Source of the DNA: Viola odorata
Taxonomy: Eukaryota; Streptophyta; Magnoliopsida; Malpighiales; Violaceae
Assembly (NCBI GenBank): GCA_963691705.1
Contig: OY829545.1
Span: forward strand, 36,567,475-36,631,474
Length of the DNA: 64,000 nt
Direction of reading: 5' to 3'
The position numbers and the translations under genes are program-made. The notes beneath the pieces were generated by a model. It did no database searches. It had not been told where the DNA came from and saw only the letters and a list, made by a program, of their open reading frames with translations. Positions 1-9,972 of this stretch are shown one piece after another (the stretch's first letter is position 1; the number at the start of each line of letters is the position of its first letter).

Positions 1-240
1 GTCCGCTCTAGCAAAGAGAAAAACGATAACCTCGTCCAGAAAATAGAAAAATGGTAACCCCATCCATCAGTCCCGATCAGAAATAACAATGTCCTGATGA
101 AAAATGCTAGATGTAACGTCACCTTTGAGGGCCCAAATTACATGTTAAAAATGTTCTCAAAACACCTCGCTTACCGATAACTTTTTTTTAGCATGTGACT
201 CGGGTGCCTAACACCTTCCCGAGTCCATAAATACGACCAA
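1..240 (+). mobile_element. 3' part of a Tat/Ogre-type LTR (cut by window edge)
   Basis: The first 60 bases align with 52236-52285 (shared CTCTAGCAAAG, GATAACCTCGTCCAGAAAA and GGTAACCCC). Positions 194-234 match 54783-54825 (TGTGACTCGGG, CCTAACACCTTCCCGAGTCC). These are two landmarks of the 5-kb LTR at 49991-55046, so this is the end of a sister LTR in the same orientation. No primer site follows it, unlike at 55050, so the LTR/leader border has been lost. Lineage is inferred from the primer site and LTR size of the downstream copy. Confidence 0.7.
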
Positions 241-854
241 GATTGGGATGGATGAAGTGGAGAGTTAGAAAGGGGGGATTGCGTCGTTGGAATATTTTTG
301 GTATGAGCAAACGGATCCCGACTTCGAAGGTTGACACCTTCAAAGAAAATCGTGCACCAGTCGCTTAGATTTTTCTTTTCACCCTATGTAAACAATGTTC
401 CTAGACTTTGTCTACCAAAATTTTGGATAAATCTAGATATTCAATGGTTGTAACTCTTTTTGATGAAAAATCAATGACAAAATTCATAATTATTCGGATA
501 ATTATGGAATGAGTTTTTTCTCTTCACTTTACACATCCAGAGGCATCAAACGGCTATCACCTCCGATCGAGCGGCCTTCTCCGAAAGAATAATTCCCTTA
601 GCAAGATCACGCTAAGGGCTTAGCGTGATCACGCTAGCCACTACAAAAAATCGCAAAAAAAAAAAAATTTCGGCTTCTTCCAAGTTGGTTCTCACCGACA
701 GTCTAGGGTTGCGTTGGGTTGTCCCAAGGGTTCCGTTGGATGCATCTGCAATCGCATCATGCCTTGAATTTGGAATGAAAAAAGGCTTCCCTCCTCTATA
801 TGATCTCGGGTCCGGTTGGGAGATGAGACCAAATGATGATAACGCGGAGATGAC
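241..854. other. Non-coding internal sequence of the Tat/Ogre-like element
   Basis: No gene is recognisable. The 94-codon frame at 625-909 runs through an A-rich tract and into a tandem repeat and has no familiar motif. The stretch holds an almost perfect inverted repeat at 605-630. I could not match it to the leader that follows the downstream LTR. Confidence 0.6.
605..630. repeat. Perfect 12-bp inverted repeat with 2-nt spacer
   Basis: Arms GATCACGCTAAG (605-616) and CTTAGCGTGATC (619-630) are exact reverse complements separated by GG. The right arm is followed by ACGCTAGCC, which repeats part of the arm. Confidence 0.9.
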
Positions 855-1335
855 TGTTTCTTCTCGGCCTCAGCTGCGCGCTCTTTTATTTCGGCCAATA
901 TGGATATGATTTGTTCAGCGTTTTCACTCAGCTAAAACACGAAAGATGTTGATAATAGGTTGAAGTCTACCCATACCAAATTTTAGAATTTTCTGGGTAG
1001 TGCATCTCTCAAAAAAAAATTCAAAGTGCAAGGATAGCTGTTTCTTCTCGGTTTCTGTTGCGCGCTCTTTTGTTTTGGCCAATATGGATACGATTTGCTC
1101 GGAGTTTGCACTCGGCTAAAACATGAAAGATGTTGATAGCAGGTGGGAGTCTGCCCATACCAAAACTCAAATTTTTCTAGGTAGCGCATCTCATAAACAA
1201 TTCAGAATGCAAGGATAGTTGTTTCTTCTCAGTTTCAGCCGCGCACTCTTTTGTTTTGGGCGATATGGATGGGATTTTCTTGGAAATTCCACTTGGCTGA
1301 AACACAAAAGGCATTGATAACAGACACAAGATGAA
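855..1335. repeat. Three tandem copies of a ~183-bp repeat
   Basis: The landmark GTTTCTTCTC recurs at about 855, 1040 and 1221, giving periods of 185 and 181. Each copy continues with a GCGCGCTCTTTT-like block, a GGCCAATATGGATA-like block and a GATGTTGATA-like block. The third copy fades out after about 115 bp. Open frames on both strands here follow the repeat and are not genes. Confidence 0.85.
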
Positions 1336-2184
1336 CGAAAAGTTTGAGAAGGAAGAGTCAGACGCGGCTGCTTCGTCATGGACATACACAAAATTCGAAG
1401 GCCACAAGATCGCAAGTAATACGTGCACGCCTAGCACACAATGACATTTACAAGCCTTGATTCCTCGGATAAATGGCTAAAAAGTGCCATAAACTTGGTG
1501 AAAATTCATCCTCTAAGATTGAATGTCAGCATGCAAGAAAGAGCTGCTATGAAAGTCCCAAGAAAGACCTTCGAAAGCCACGATTGGCTCCCAAATTGAT
1601 CTCTGGCGGTATGCCGCCAAAACCCTAGCAGGATGCCGCCAAAACCCTAGCAGGATGCCGCCTGAGGCCTAGCGGCATCCCACCAGCTTCGGCTCCAAAT
1701 CCCTCCAAAGTCATTTTCGGGCTCCGAATGTTGCTCGAAGTGCTTCCAAGCTGGGTTTTATCATCTTTGCTCCTCATGAACATGTCTTTCATCGCTCAAA
1801 CACTTGTCAAAGTCCTTTTGGCTTGAGGCCTCGCACATCTATTAAAAACATGCTCGTAAAACACATCACGAAAGGAGAGTTTCCAAAGTATGATAACACT
1901 AGCCACTCGCACGGGTTTGCTTCAAGGGTTTCAGTTGTTGCATCCAAGACCATGTTACGTCGTTGGAATGAATAAAAGCTTCCTTTGTATCTTCACCGAA
2001 GTGTCATCTTCTCATTTGTCCTAAAAGTATCAAGTGAAAGTGTGGCCGAAGAGTGAATAAGCAGCGTGGAGGCCTCGGGATTGCATGTTATGCATGCTAT
2101 CACTTATACTCACTACTTGTCCTTTTTTTTAAAGATAAACGATAGCCCCTAAAAAGCAAGCTACTCCCCACCTTTCAAAAAATC
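1336..2184. other. Non-coding internal sequence
   Basis: No gene seen. Apart from the short repeat at 1609-1680 I see no recognisable structure. The stretch ends where the GGCGGTTC tandem repeats begin. Confidence 0.55.
1609..1680. repeat. Short ~22-bp tandem repeat with a terminal hairpin
   Basis: The unit GGATGCCGCCAAAACCCTAGCA occurs about two and a half times, preceded by a degenerate TATGCCGCCAAAACCCTAGCA. The last copy forms an inverted repeat: GGATGCCGC at 1653-1661 against GCGGCATCC at 1672-1680. Confidence 0.85.
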
Positions 2185-3170
2185 ATGTGGTGGTTCACAC
2201 CCTACATTTCAAAAATCGTGTGGTGGTTCAAATACCCCACCTTTCAAAAAATCGTGTGGCGGTTCAAATACCCCACCTTTCAAAAAATCATGTGGCGGTT
2301 CACACCTCACATTTCAAAAATCGTGTGGTGGTTTAAATACCCCACCTTTCAAAAATCGTATGGCGGTTCAAACCCCACCTTTCAAAAATTGTGCGGCGGT
2401 TCAAACCGTCACTTTCGTCAAAATTTTGTGCGGCTGTTAAAACCCCCACGTTTCAATCTTGTGCAACGGTTCAAACCCCCACTTTTTTCAAAATTTTATG
2501 CGGCGGTTAAAACCCCCATGTTTCAATCTTGTGCGGCGGTTCGAACCCCCACTTTCGTCAAAATTTTGTGTGGCGGTTGAAACCCCCACATTTCAATCTT
2601 GTGTGGTGGTTCAAACCCCCACTTTCGTCAAACTTTTGTGTGGCGGTTCAATACCCTATCTTTTAAAAATTGTGCGGCGTTCAAACCCCCACTTTCGTCA
2701 AAATTGTGTGCGGCGGTTCAAACACCCACTTTCGTCAAAATTTTATGCAGCGGTTAAAACCCCAATGTTTCAATCTTGTGCGGCGGTTCAAACACCCACT
2801 TTCGTCAAAATTTTGTGCGGTGGTTCAAACCCCCACGTTTCAATCTTGTGCGGCGGTTCAAAACCCCCACTTTCGTCAAAAATTTGTGCGGCGGTTCAAA
2901 CCCCCGCTTTCGTCAAAATTTTATGCGGCGATTCAAACCCCCACGTTTCAATCTTGTGTGGTGGTTAAAATCCCCACGTTTCAATCTTGTGCGGCGGTTC
3001 AAACCCCACTTTCGTAAAAATTTGTGCAGCGGTTAAAACTCCCACTTTCAATCTTGTCTGGTGGTTAAAATCCCCACGTTTCAATCTTGTGCGGCGGTTC
3101 AAACCCCACTTTCATCAAAAATTTGTGCAGCGGTTAAAACCCCCACGTTTCAATCTTGTGCGGCACTTCG
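2185..3170. repeat. Tandem repeat (a), GTGCGGCGGTTCAAACCCCC type
   Basis: About 27 copies of a 33-37 bp unit. Two variants alternate: one ends in ACTTTCGTCAAAATTTT, the other in ACGTTTCAATCTT, so pairs form a ~70-bp higher-order unit in the right half. The left part (2185-2400) uses a variant ending in CATTTCAAAAATC. The same repeat reappears at 55504-55748 behind the downstream LTR. The open frames of 60-170 codons in three phases are translations of the repeat and not genes. Confidence 0.92.
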
Positions 3171-4160
3171 TTGGACACAACCCACTTGTTCTTTTCAATA
3201 TTCCTATTTTTTCGTTAAATTCAAACATCTTGGGATGTCTTTTCCGCGTGAATTTACTATCTAATTGCCTCTTCATTTCAGGTGCAATGAGACTTGTAAT
3301 CTTGGGGGCAAGCGAGTGAAGTGAAGACCAAAATAAGGCGTTGAAAAATATCAAAACTCATTTTTCAGGAAAGTTCATTTCCCTTTAGTTTAAGCCTTTT
3401 TACAGTCTTTGTACAGTCTTTTTTTTACTGGGGGCAATTTTGAATTTATCCCCTAAAATTGTTAAATCTTTTTAAGTTTTGTAATTGTAAAATTATTTTT
3501 ACTTTACTTAAAAAGAAGAAAAATAAAAGAAAAAAATATCCACACTACTCTCAAAATCTTCAAACTTTCATAAATTGAGCATGTTCATGATTTTATCACG
3601 TCACGGATAACATGTGCGTTCATTAGAAATTATATGACATACATAGTCTTGTCTGTTAACTCTTATATCCATGACATGTTTTAAACGTAAGTAGTCACAA
3701 ACATATCCCTGCGAGCATTTTAGGCCTTCACGCCTTATTTCTTTCATGTGTAAATGCTAAGCTAAGTGCTAGTTAGATTTGCATAATATCCAGGGTACAT
3801 GAACCATCAAACATGGGATAACAGTAAGATGACATTGGACTTTGCTTTTGCTCTTCTTTCACATTTTTCATTTTTTAAACTTTTTGCCCTCAAACACATA
3901 CTTTGTACATCATGTACGACTCTATCAAAAACCCCAAAAGCCTCTTATTTTCTCCTAACCAAGTAAGTAGTACTCGACTGGGACCGCTAAATTGAAGTTA
4001 CACATCAAGCAAGGGAATGACAAAGGAACCTTTAGAGGATTGCTGACAAAACAACGTCAGAAGAAGGCCAAATTAAATCAAGACTTGGAGGCTTCTGCCA
4101 AAGAAAGAGAGGATGATAGACCAAACAAAAAATTGTACATGCTTTGCTTGCTAAAAAAAA

Positions 4161-4189
4161 GGGGGCGGGGGGGGGGGGGGGGGGGGGGG
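4161..4189. repeat. G-tract (G5-C-G23) after an A8 run
   Basis: Eight A, five G, one C and then 23 uninterrupted G, followed by A-rich simple sequence up to about 4300. Such a run can form a G-quadruplex and is also a typical place for length errors in assemblies. Confidence 0.95.
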
Positions 4190-4390
4190 AAGAACACAAA
4201 AAACAAAACAAAACAAAAAAACAAAAGAAAAGAAAAAAGAAAAAAAGAGGGAAAAAATAACAAAAACAAAAAGGTGTTCAATCAACAAGACAACAACAAA
4301 AGCAAGTACAAAACAACAAACGGTCAAATATCAATGGCAAAATGATCTCAAAAAGAAAAGAGATCGTTCCCTGCAAATATTGAAGAACTT

Positions 4391-4462
4391 GGGCAAAGTG
4401 CCCTCAAAACGATCCAGAAGGAACATCTCCAGCAAAGATTCAAGGATTTGGGCACTTTGCCC
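4391..4462. repeat. Inverted pair of a 13-bp motif
   Basis: GGGCAAAGTGCCC at 4391-4403 and its reverse complement GGGCACTTTGCCC at 4450-4462 flank about 46 bases. Both are followed by TC. Confidence 0.85.
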
Positions 4463-5087
4463 TCGCCACAATCAAATCATTGATCATCGTTCACCGCAAT
4501 TTGTCCTGATCACAATCAGTCGTCGAGCACAAACTCATTAAAACCTTTCGTCAAAAAATACAATACTTTCTTCTACAAATTCCTCTTTTTTCCCCCTCGC
4601 AAAGTCCTCTTGCTTATTAGCAGGCCCATGCATGTGCATCTTTCACTCGGATTTACATTGCAAATTTAATTCTTGTGCTATGTTTATTGCATTTTAGGAG
4701 TGTAAACACAGCCCTATTTTCTGAGCGTGAGCGCAGACGTTATCTAGACGCAGACGTTTATATGTCATGGGAAAGTCTTGTTCTTGAGGTCGTTATTTCT
4801 TGAACAAGACGCAGACGTTATCTAGACTTGTATCAATCATGTTTATATAACAAAAAACTGAACGAACATTTTTTCAAAGAATATACTTGAATTGATTTTC
4901 TCTTAAACAAAGGGGTCATTTTCGTCCAAACAAAAGACTTGGGGGCAGCCGAGGTTTAAATGTAGGAATACATGATATTTCTAACATTATCATTTGCTCT
5001 TTCTTTTTCCATCTGTTGCTTCTTTCGTGTTTGCTTCCTTCCTATTTGCAGGACACAGATATGCTTCATTGTAATCATGTCGCAAAA

Positions 5088-5280
5088 TGGGTCTTCGATC
5101 ACAACATCGTTGTAATGCCCTCATCTTGGATTTTTGTCAAAATCTAATCAACATCGAATGGAGAACGTTACCACTCCTCAACCATGGGTCTTCGACAAAG
5201 TCGTTGTAATGCCCTCGTCTTGGATTTTCGTCAAAATCCAATCAACATTCGAATGGAGTACGTTACCACTCCCCAATCCA
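5088..5280. repeat. Two tandem copies of a ~97-bp repeat
   Basis: TGGGTCTTCGA...GTTGTAATGCCCTC...TTGGATTTT...CGTTACCACTCC occurs at about 5088-5184 and again at 5185-5280 with small differences. Confidence 0.85.
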
Positions 5281-5329
5281 ATTTGTGTGGCGGTCCGAAT
5301 CCCCCACCACTGCATCAACCTCCGAATCT

Positions 5330-6215
5330 TGCGGTATCCCCACTCGGATCTTGTCTCTTCGTCAAACGTCCAAAGTTTGTGGTATCCCTGCTCGGCTCTT
5401 GTCTCTTCGTCAAATGTCGGAAGTTTGCGGTATCCCCACTCAGATCTTGTCTCTTCGTCAAGGTCCGAAGTTTGCATCTTGTCTCTTCTTCAACATCCGA
5501 AGTTTGCGGTATCCCCGCTCGGATCTTCTCTCTTCGTCAGCCTCCGAATTTTGCGGTATCCCTGCTCGGATCTTGTCTCTTCGTCAACGTCCAAAATTTG
5601 CGGTATCCCCGCTCGGATCTTGTCTCTTCATCAAACGTCCAAAGTTTGCGGTATCCCTACTCGGATCTTATCACTTCGTCAATGTCCAAAGTTTGCGGTA
5701 TCCCCGCTCGGATCTTGTCTCTTCGTCAAACGTCAGAAGTTTGCGGTATCCCTGCTCGCATCTTGTCTCTTCGTCAACGTCTGAAGTTTGCGTTATCCCC
5801 GCTTGGATCTTGTCTTCATCAAACGTCGAAAGTTTGCAGTATCCCTGCTCGCATCTTGTCTCTTCGTCAACGTCTGAAGTTTGCGGTATCCCCGCTCGGA
5901 TCTTGTCTCTTCGTCAAACGTCCAAAGTTTGCAGTATCCCCGCTCGGATCTTGTCTCTTCGTCAACGTCTGAATTTTACGGTATCCCCACTCGGATCTTA
6001 TCTCTTCGTCAATGTCCGAAGTTTGCGGTATCTCCGCTCGGATCTTGTCTCTTCATCAATGTCCGATTTTTACGGTATCCCCTCTCGGATCTCATCTCTT
6101 CGTCAAACGTCCGAATTTTGCAGTATCCCCGCTCGGATCTTATCTCATCATCAACATCCGAATTTTGCGGTATCTCCACTCGGATCTCATTTTCCACATC
6201 AACGTCTGAAGTGCG
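5330..6215. repeat. Tandem repeat (b), GCGGTATCCCCGCTCGGATC type
   Basis: About 19 copies of a 46-48 bp unit built from GCGGTATCCCCGCTCGGATC, TTGTCTCTTCGTCAA and CGTCCGAAGTTT. The long open frames in all three plus-strand phases (up to 359 codons) and the complementary minus-strand frames are repeat translations. A piece of this array (5801-5853) was copied into the retrotransposon array at 7637-7689. Confidence 0.93.
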
Positions 6216-6296
6216 ATAGCCTCGCACGGACACACATTCACACAAACGCGGTGGCATTCAACCACTCACCGAAACACGATGGCTTTCAACCACTCA

Positions 6297-6436
6297 CCAA
6301 TATTTTAGAATGCGGTGGCTTCCAACCATTCTCTATTTCAGTTCGTACGGTAAGTTCGAGGTAAGGCCAATATTTTCGAATGCGGTGGCTTCCAACCATT
6401 CTCCATTTCAGTTCGTACGGTAAGTTCGAGGTAAGG
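6297..6436. repeat. Two tandem 70-bp copies
   Basis: 6297-6366 and 6367-6436 differ at only a few positions. Both start CCAATATTTT and end GGTAAGTTCGAGGTAAGG. Shorter degenerate relatives (GTGGCATTCAACCACTCACC) lie just upstream. Confidence 0.9.
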
Positions 6437-6482
6437 CAAGCTTTCCCTTTACACCTTTTTTCAAAAACATCATTCCGTTTAG

Positions 6483-6617
6483 TGTTGTGATAGGTCACGT
6501 CCCTACATACACCTTGTATTTTAAAGTTATGATTGGTCACGTCCCCACATCTTGTCTATTTGGTGTTGTGATAAGTCACGTCCCCACATACACCTTGTCA
6601 TTTAAAAGTTGTGATTG
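6483..6617. repeat. Tandem repeat (c), left part, cut by the composite insertion
   Basis: Half-units TTGTGATAGGTCACGTCCC and TATGATTGGTCACGTCCCC alternate with a full period of about 79 bp. The array stops inside the half-unit at GTGATTG (6613-6617 is GATTG) and resumes at 48589 with GATTGGTCATGTCCC, so the two halves are one array separated by the insertion. Confidence 0.9.
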
Positions 6618-7394
6618 TGATGCTGATATGTTCCTAGCCCCATGGTTAACCCCAGTGAGGTTAATACAACCTCTATACATGGAGACAACACAGGAGACAC
6701 TGCTTGATCAAGTCTTCACGCATAGGATGACATGGAAGGTGGCTTGGAGGAACCTACCGCAAGGTTTGACATCCATCCGAGTCAACCCTTGGAAGAACGG
6801 CGTCAATAACATATCGAGAACATATACAAGACCTATTGGAGTCTTAGGTAGGCTGTGTCCAAGTTTCAGAGCATTCAGACAAGTAGATCTCAAGGAGATT
6901 CGAGATGACAATCTCGCACACAGCAGTTCTAGGAGCAGACACAATAGGCAACTTCGTCGGAACTCAGCCGGCTCTGTACAGGTCCAAATCATGTGATCGA
7001 CCACTCGTTGGAAACCTCAGGATGTTAACTTTCATTTGGGACAAGATTTAGCTCATTTGGCCCAGTGTTTTGAATGTTATGGACGTAAACATTATGATGC
7101 GCAGTCTATGCGCGAGACAACATACAACTTGAAGTTTCGGCCCAAACCTTGGCCCGATGATGTTTACGTCCATAACATTCAAAACACTGGGTTGTCTGTT
7201 CTAGGTTGATATCCGCAAGGGATATAGGCTTAGTGATTCGATTAAGATCCTTCCTTATTCGAGTTAGGTTGGTTGATGCTTAGCGATCAACAGGCTTAAT
7301 TGCTTAAGAAAGTTATCCATTCCGCAGGGAAATCCCGTCTTGAACAACGATCAACATTGGTGCTACGTCTCCTTTACAAACAAGGATCGTATCA
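6618..7394 (+). mobile_element. LTR A of the gag-only array, promoter deleted
   Basis: Starts TGATGCTGATATG (six extra bases relative to the TGATACGATCC of other copies) and ends GATCGTATCA. It matches the ~1117-bp LTRs up to GGCCCGATGAT, then jumps to TTGTCTGTTCTAGG. The TATA region is missing and a 31-bp inverted copy of 7061-7091 sits in the gap. The primer site after it reads TGGTAACGGAGCT. Confidence 0.9.
7061..7191. repeat. 31-bp perfect inverted duplication inside LTR A
   Basis: 7161-7191 is the exact reverse complement of 7061-7091. Both carry the variant CCCAGTGTTTTG, whereas other LTR copies read CCCAGTGGTTTG, so the right arm was copied from the left arm of this same LTR. It replaces the deleted promoter segment. 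Confidence 0.93.
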
Positions 7395-7636
7395 GCTGGT
7401 AACGGAGCTTAAAGGCGTTCAAAGATTGGTAACTATCTTATCTATCCTTACTGTTTTTATTTCATTTTATTTGAGTCGTTGTAAAAACAATTCGCCAAAG
7501 TATAAGCGATTTATATCAGTAAAAAAAAATAAAAAATAATCCACCAAAGTATCAGTGTCGAAATCATATTTCAATATATACCTATTGGAGTCCGATTTCT
7601 ATGAGTCTTAGTTCATTGGAAAACCCTATCTGTCAG

Positions 7637-7689
7637 GAGCTTGGATCTTGTCTTCATCAAACGTCGAAAGTTTGCGGTATCCCTGCTCG
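7637..7689 (+). other. 53-bp templated filler from tandem repeat (b)
   Basis: This stretch matches 5801-5853 with one base difference (GCGGTATCC here, GCAGTATCC there). It joins the leader (GTCAGGAG) to mid-gag (GAGACGATGGC), where the leader end and the gag start have been deleted. Confidence 0.9.
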
Positions 7690-8605
7690 CGAGACGATGG
7701 CAAGATTCTTCGAAGGCCTCAACCAAGAGATAATAGATCCACTACATTACACTGAGTTCTTCTACTTAGAGGATATGTTACAAGAGGCGATCAGAATAGA
7801 GAAGCAAAGGAAGAAGAGGTCTCTTTATCCTAGTATCAGTCCTACTAAGTCAAAGGCGAAAGATGATGCTGAGCAAGATTCGAGGACGAATCTTCTCGAA
7901 GAAGGGGAGAATGATATGGATCCAAGAACGGAATTTTCTATAATGAAAGTTCAAGCATTCGAGGTCTATGAAGACAAGTTCCCTATTCAAGAAGAGAAGT
8001 CCATTACATGTCTAGGTGCAGAAGTGAGTGAGCGAAAAAAAGAAAAGGGCTTAAAAGAACCCAAAGTCTTACAGAAGACTAATCAAAATAGCCCCCATAA
8101 AAAGAGTGAGCATGGGTTAACTAATTCTTCTTCTTCTTATGTATTCTCTTTAGGGCAGCGAGAGCAGGATGTTTTGAAGGAGAAGGAGTTGTCTAAGTTG
8201 CAACAATTGGAGTTGGAAGCCTTGGGTAATCCCTTTCCTTCATGTGTTTCCTTTCTTGATTCTAATAGAATTGTTGTATTAAAAGAATCAGATTCGAGGG
8301 CGAATCTTTTCGAAGGGGAAGGGTATGATATGATCCTAGCCCCATGGTTAACCCCAGTGAGGTTAATACAACCTCTATACATGGAGACAAGGCAGGAGAC
8401 GCTGCTTGATAAAGTCTTCACGCATAGGATGACATGGAAGGTGGCTTGGAGGAACCTAGCGCAAGGTTTGACATCCATCCGAGTCAACCCTTGGAAGAAC
8501 GGCGTCAATAACATATCCAGAACATATACAAGACCTATTGGAGTCTTAGGAAGGCTGTGTACAAGTTTCAGGGAATTCGGACAAGTAGATCTCAAGGAGA
8601 TTTGA
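7690..8605 (+). pseudogene. gag remnant, array copy 1
   Basis: This copy lacks the first ~165 codons of gag; the open frame enters from the filler at 7601. What remains is the end of the capsid region (ETMARFFEGLNQEIIDP), a lysine-rich stretch, the linker containing NSPHKKSEHG, and a read-through into LTR B that ends at 8605. The linker hairpin is damaged here: CCCATA replaces CCCATG on the left arm. In this family gag would supply the capsid that packages element RNA. Without its N-terminus this copy is unlikely to work. No protease, RT or integrase follows. Confidence 0.85.
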
Positions 8606-9443
8606 GATGACAATCTCGCACACAACAGTTCTAGGAGCAGACGCAACAGGCAACTTCGTCGGAACTCAACCGACTCTGTACAGGTCCAAATCATGCGATC
8701 GACCTCTCGTTGGAAACTTCAGGATGTTAGCTTTCATTTGGGACAAGATTCACCTCATTTGGCCCAGTGGTTTGAATGTTATGGACGTAAACATTATGAT
8801 GCGCAGTCTGTGCGCGAGACAACATACAACTTGAAGTTTTGGCCCAAACCTTGGCCCGATGATGGAGAACTCGACATGAGCTGCTGGAATGTATTTAAAT
8901 ATATTTATATTTAATTTAATTAGTTTTCTTAATTCATTAGTTAAATAATGGCAACAACCTTTGTTTCCATTTATTTAATTAATTAGTTAATCAGTTTATT
9001 TAAATTAGTTAATTAAGTCAATTACCTTATTTAGAACTCCTACTTCTATTACTATTAGGGTTTCCTTGTAACCTTATATAAGGAGCCGCTTGGCCTCCTT
9101 AGAAACTTGGCTGATTATTTATAAAGATATTTTCTTATATTCTCTACCCTTTTTTGCGTTCAACAACGAATGAACCTTGTTCTTCTTGAGTCTTGTAAGC
9201 TTGAGTCATTCCAAGTAAAACCCGAAATTACTTCCATTAATTGTCTGTTCTAGGTTGATATCCGCAAGGGATATAGGCTTAGTGATTCGATTAAGATCCT
9301 TCCTTATTCGAGTTAGGTTGGTTGATGCTTAGCGATCAACAGGCTTAATTGCTTAAGAAAGTTATCCATTCCGCAGGGAAATCCCGTCTTGAACAACGAT
9401 GAACATTGGTGCTATGTCTCCTTTGAACACAAGGATCGTATCA
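8326..9443 (+). mobile_element. LTR B of the gag-only array
   Basis: 1118 bp, TGATATGATCC to GATCGTATCA. A TATA-type box (CTTATATAAGGAGCC) lies at about 9073-9085, about 750 bp into the LTR. The primer site TGGTAGCGGAGCT follows at 9446. The end of gag of copy 1 reads into its first 280 bp. Confidence 0.92.
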
Positions 9444-9972
9444 GCTGGTAGCGGAGCTTAAAGGCGTTGAAAGATTGGTAACTATCTTATCTATCCTTAC
9501 TGTTTTTATTTCATTTTATTTGAGTCATTGTAAAAACAATTCGCCAAAGTATAAGGGATTTATATCAGTCAAAAAAAAAAAATACAGTCCACCAGAGTGT
9601 CAGTGTCGAAATCGTATTTCAATATATACCTATTGGAGTTCGATTTCTATGAGTCTTAGTTCGTTGGAAAGCCCTATCTGTCAGGAGTCTGGATCAAGAA
9701 GAATTGCGTGATTCGGACAAAGGAGTCAAAAGCTATAGTCAGTTTACTAAATTGTGTTTTCGGCCAAATTCTGCACAATTTCTGTCAAGTCGAAAATTGA
9801 ATTTTAATATATAGCTACTGAAGTTATATTTGAGGGAAAAAGGATCCGTTGGAAAGCTGAGTCTGTTAGGTTTCCGAATCAAGAAGAATCAGGTGATTCG
9901 GACACCGGAGTCAAAAGCTGTGCTTGAATTACTACACTGTGTTCGCCGAAACGGAATTCTATACCTTATATA
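9444..9972 (+). other. Leader (5' UTR) of array copy 2, with an imperfect duplication
   Basis: After the primer site comes a leader without a gene. Two diverged copies of one segment are visible: AATATATACCTATTGGAGT...GGATCAAGAAGAATCGCGTGA...GGAGTCAAAAGCT (about 9620-9735) and AATATATAGCTACTGAAGT...GAATCAAGAAGAATCAGGTGA...GGAGTCAAAAGCT (about 9808-9920). The same double structure is seen in other array copies and on the minus strand at 47050-47390. An A10 run marks the middle. Confidence 0.75.

Larger units (their letters stand above)
3171..5085. other. Non-coding 3' UTR-like stretch, no gene
   Basis: AT-rich sequence with purine tracts resembling polypurine tracts at about 3430 (ACTGGGGGCAA) and 4935 (GACTTGGGGGCAG). 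The 117-codon frame at 3992-4345 runs straight through the G tract and lysine-coding A tracts, and I do not believe it is a gene. GCAGACGTTATCTAGAC is repeated near 4732 and 4811, and the arms GTCTTGTTC/GAACAAGAC (4775-4783, 4802-4810) form a small inverted repeat between them. Confidence 0.6.

Noticed and set aside
2185..3319. Five overlapping frames rich in Lys/Pro/Phe
   Set aside because: Translations of tandem repeat (a) in different phases.
3992..4345. Lysine- and glycine-rich frame of 117 codons
   Set aside because: It crosses the G23 tract and A-rich simple sequence, with no motif and no upstream signal.
5134..6364. Long plus-strand frames of 216-359 codons and minus-strand frames in the (b) repeat
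   Set aside because: They exist in three phases at once because the repeat unit lacks stops. No domain, and the frames start and end with the array.
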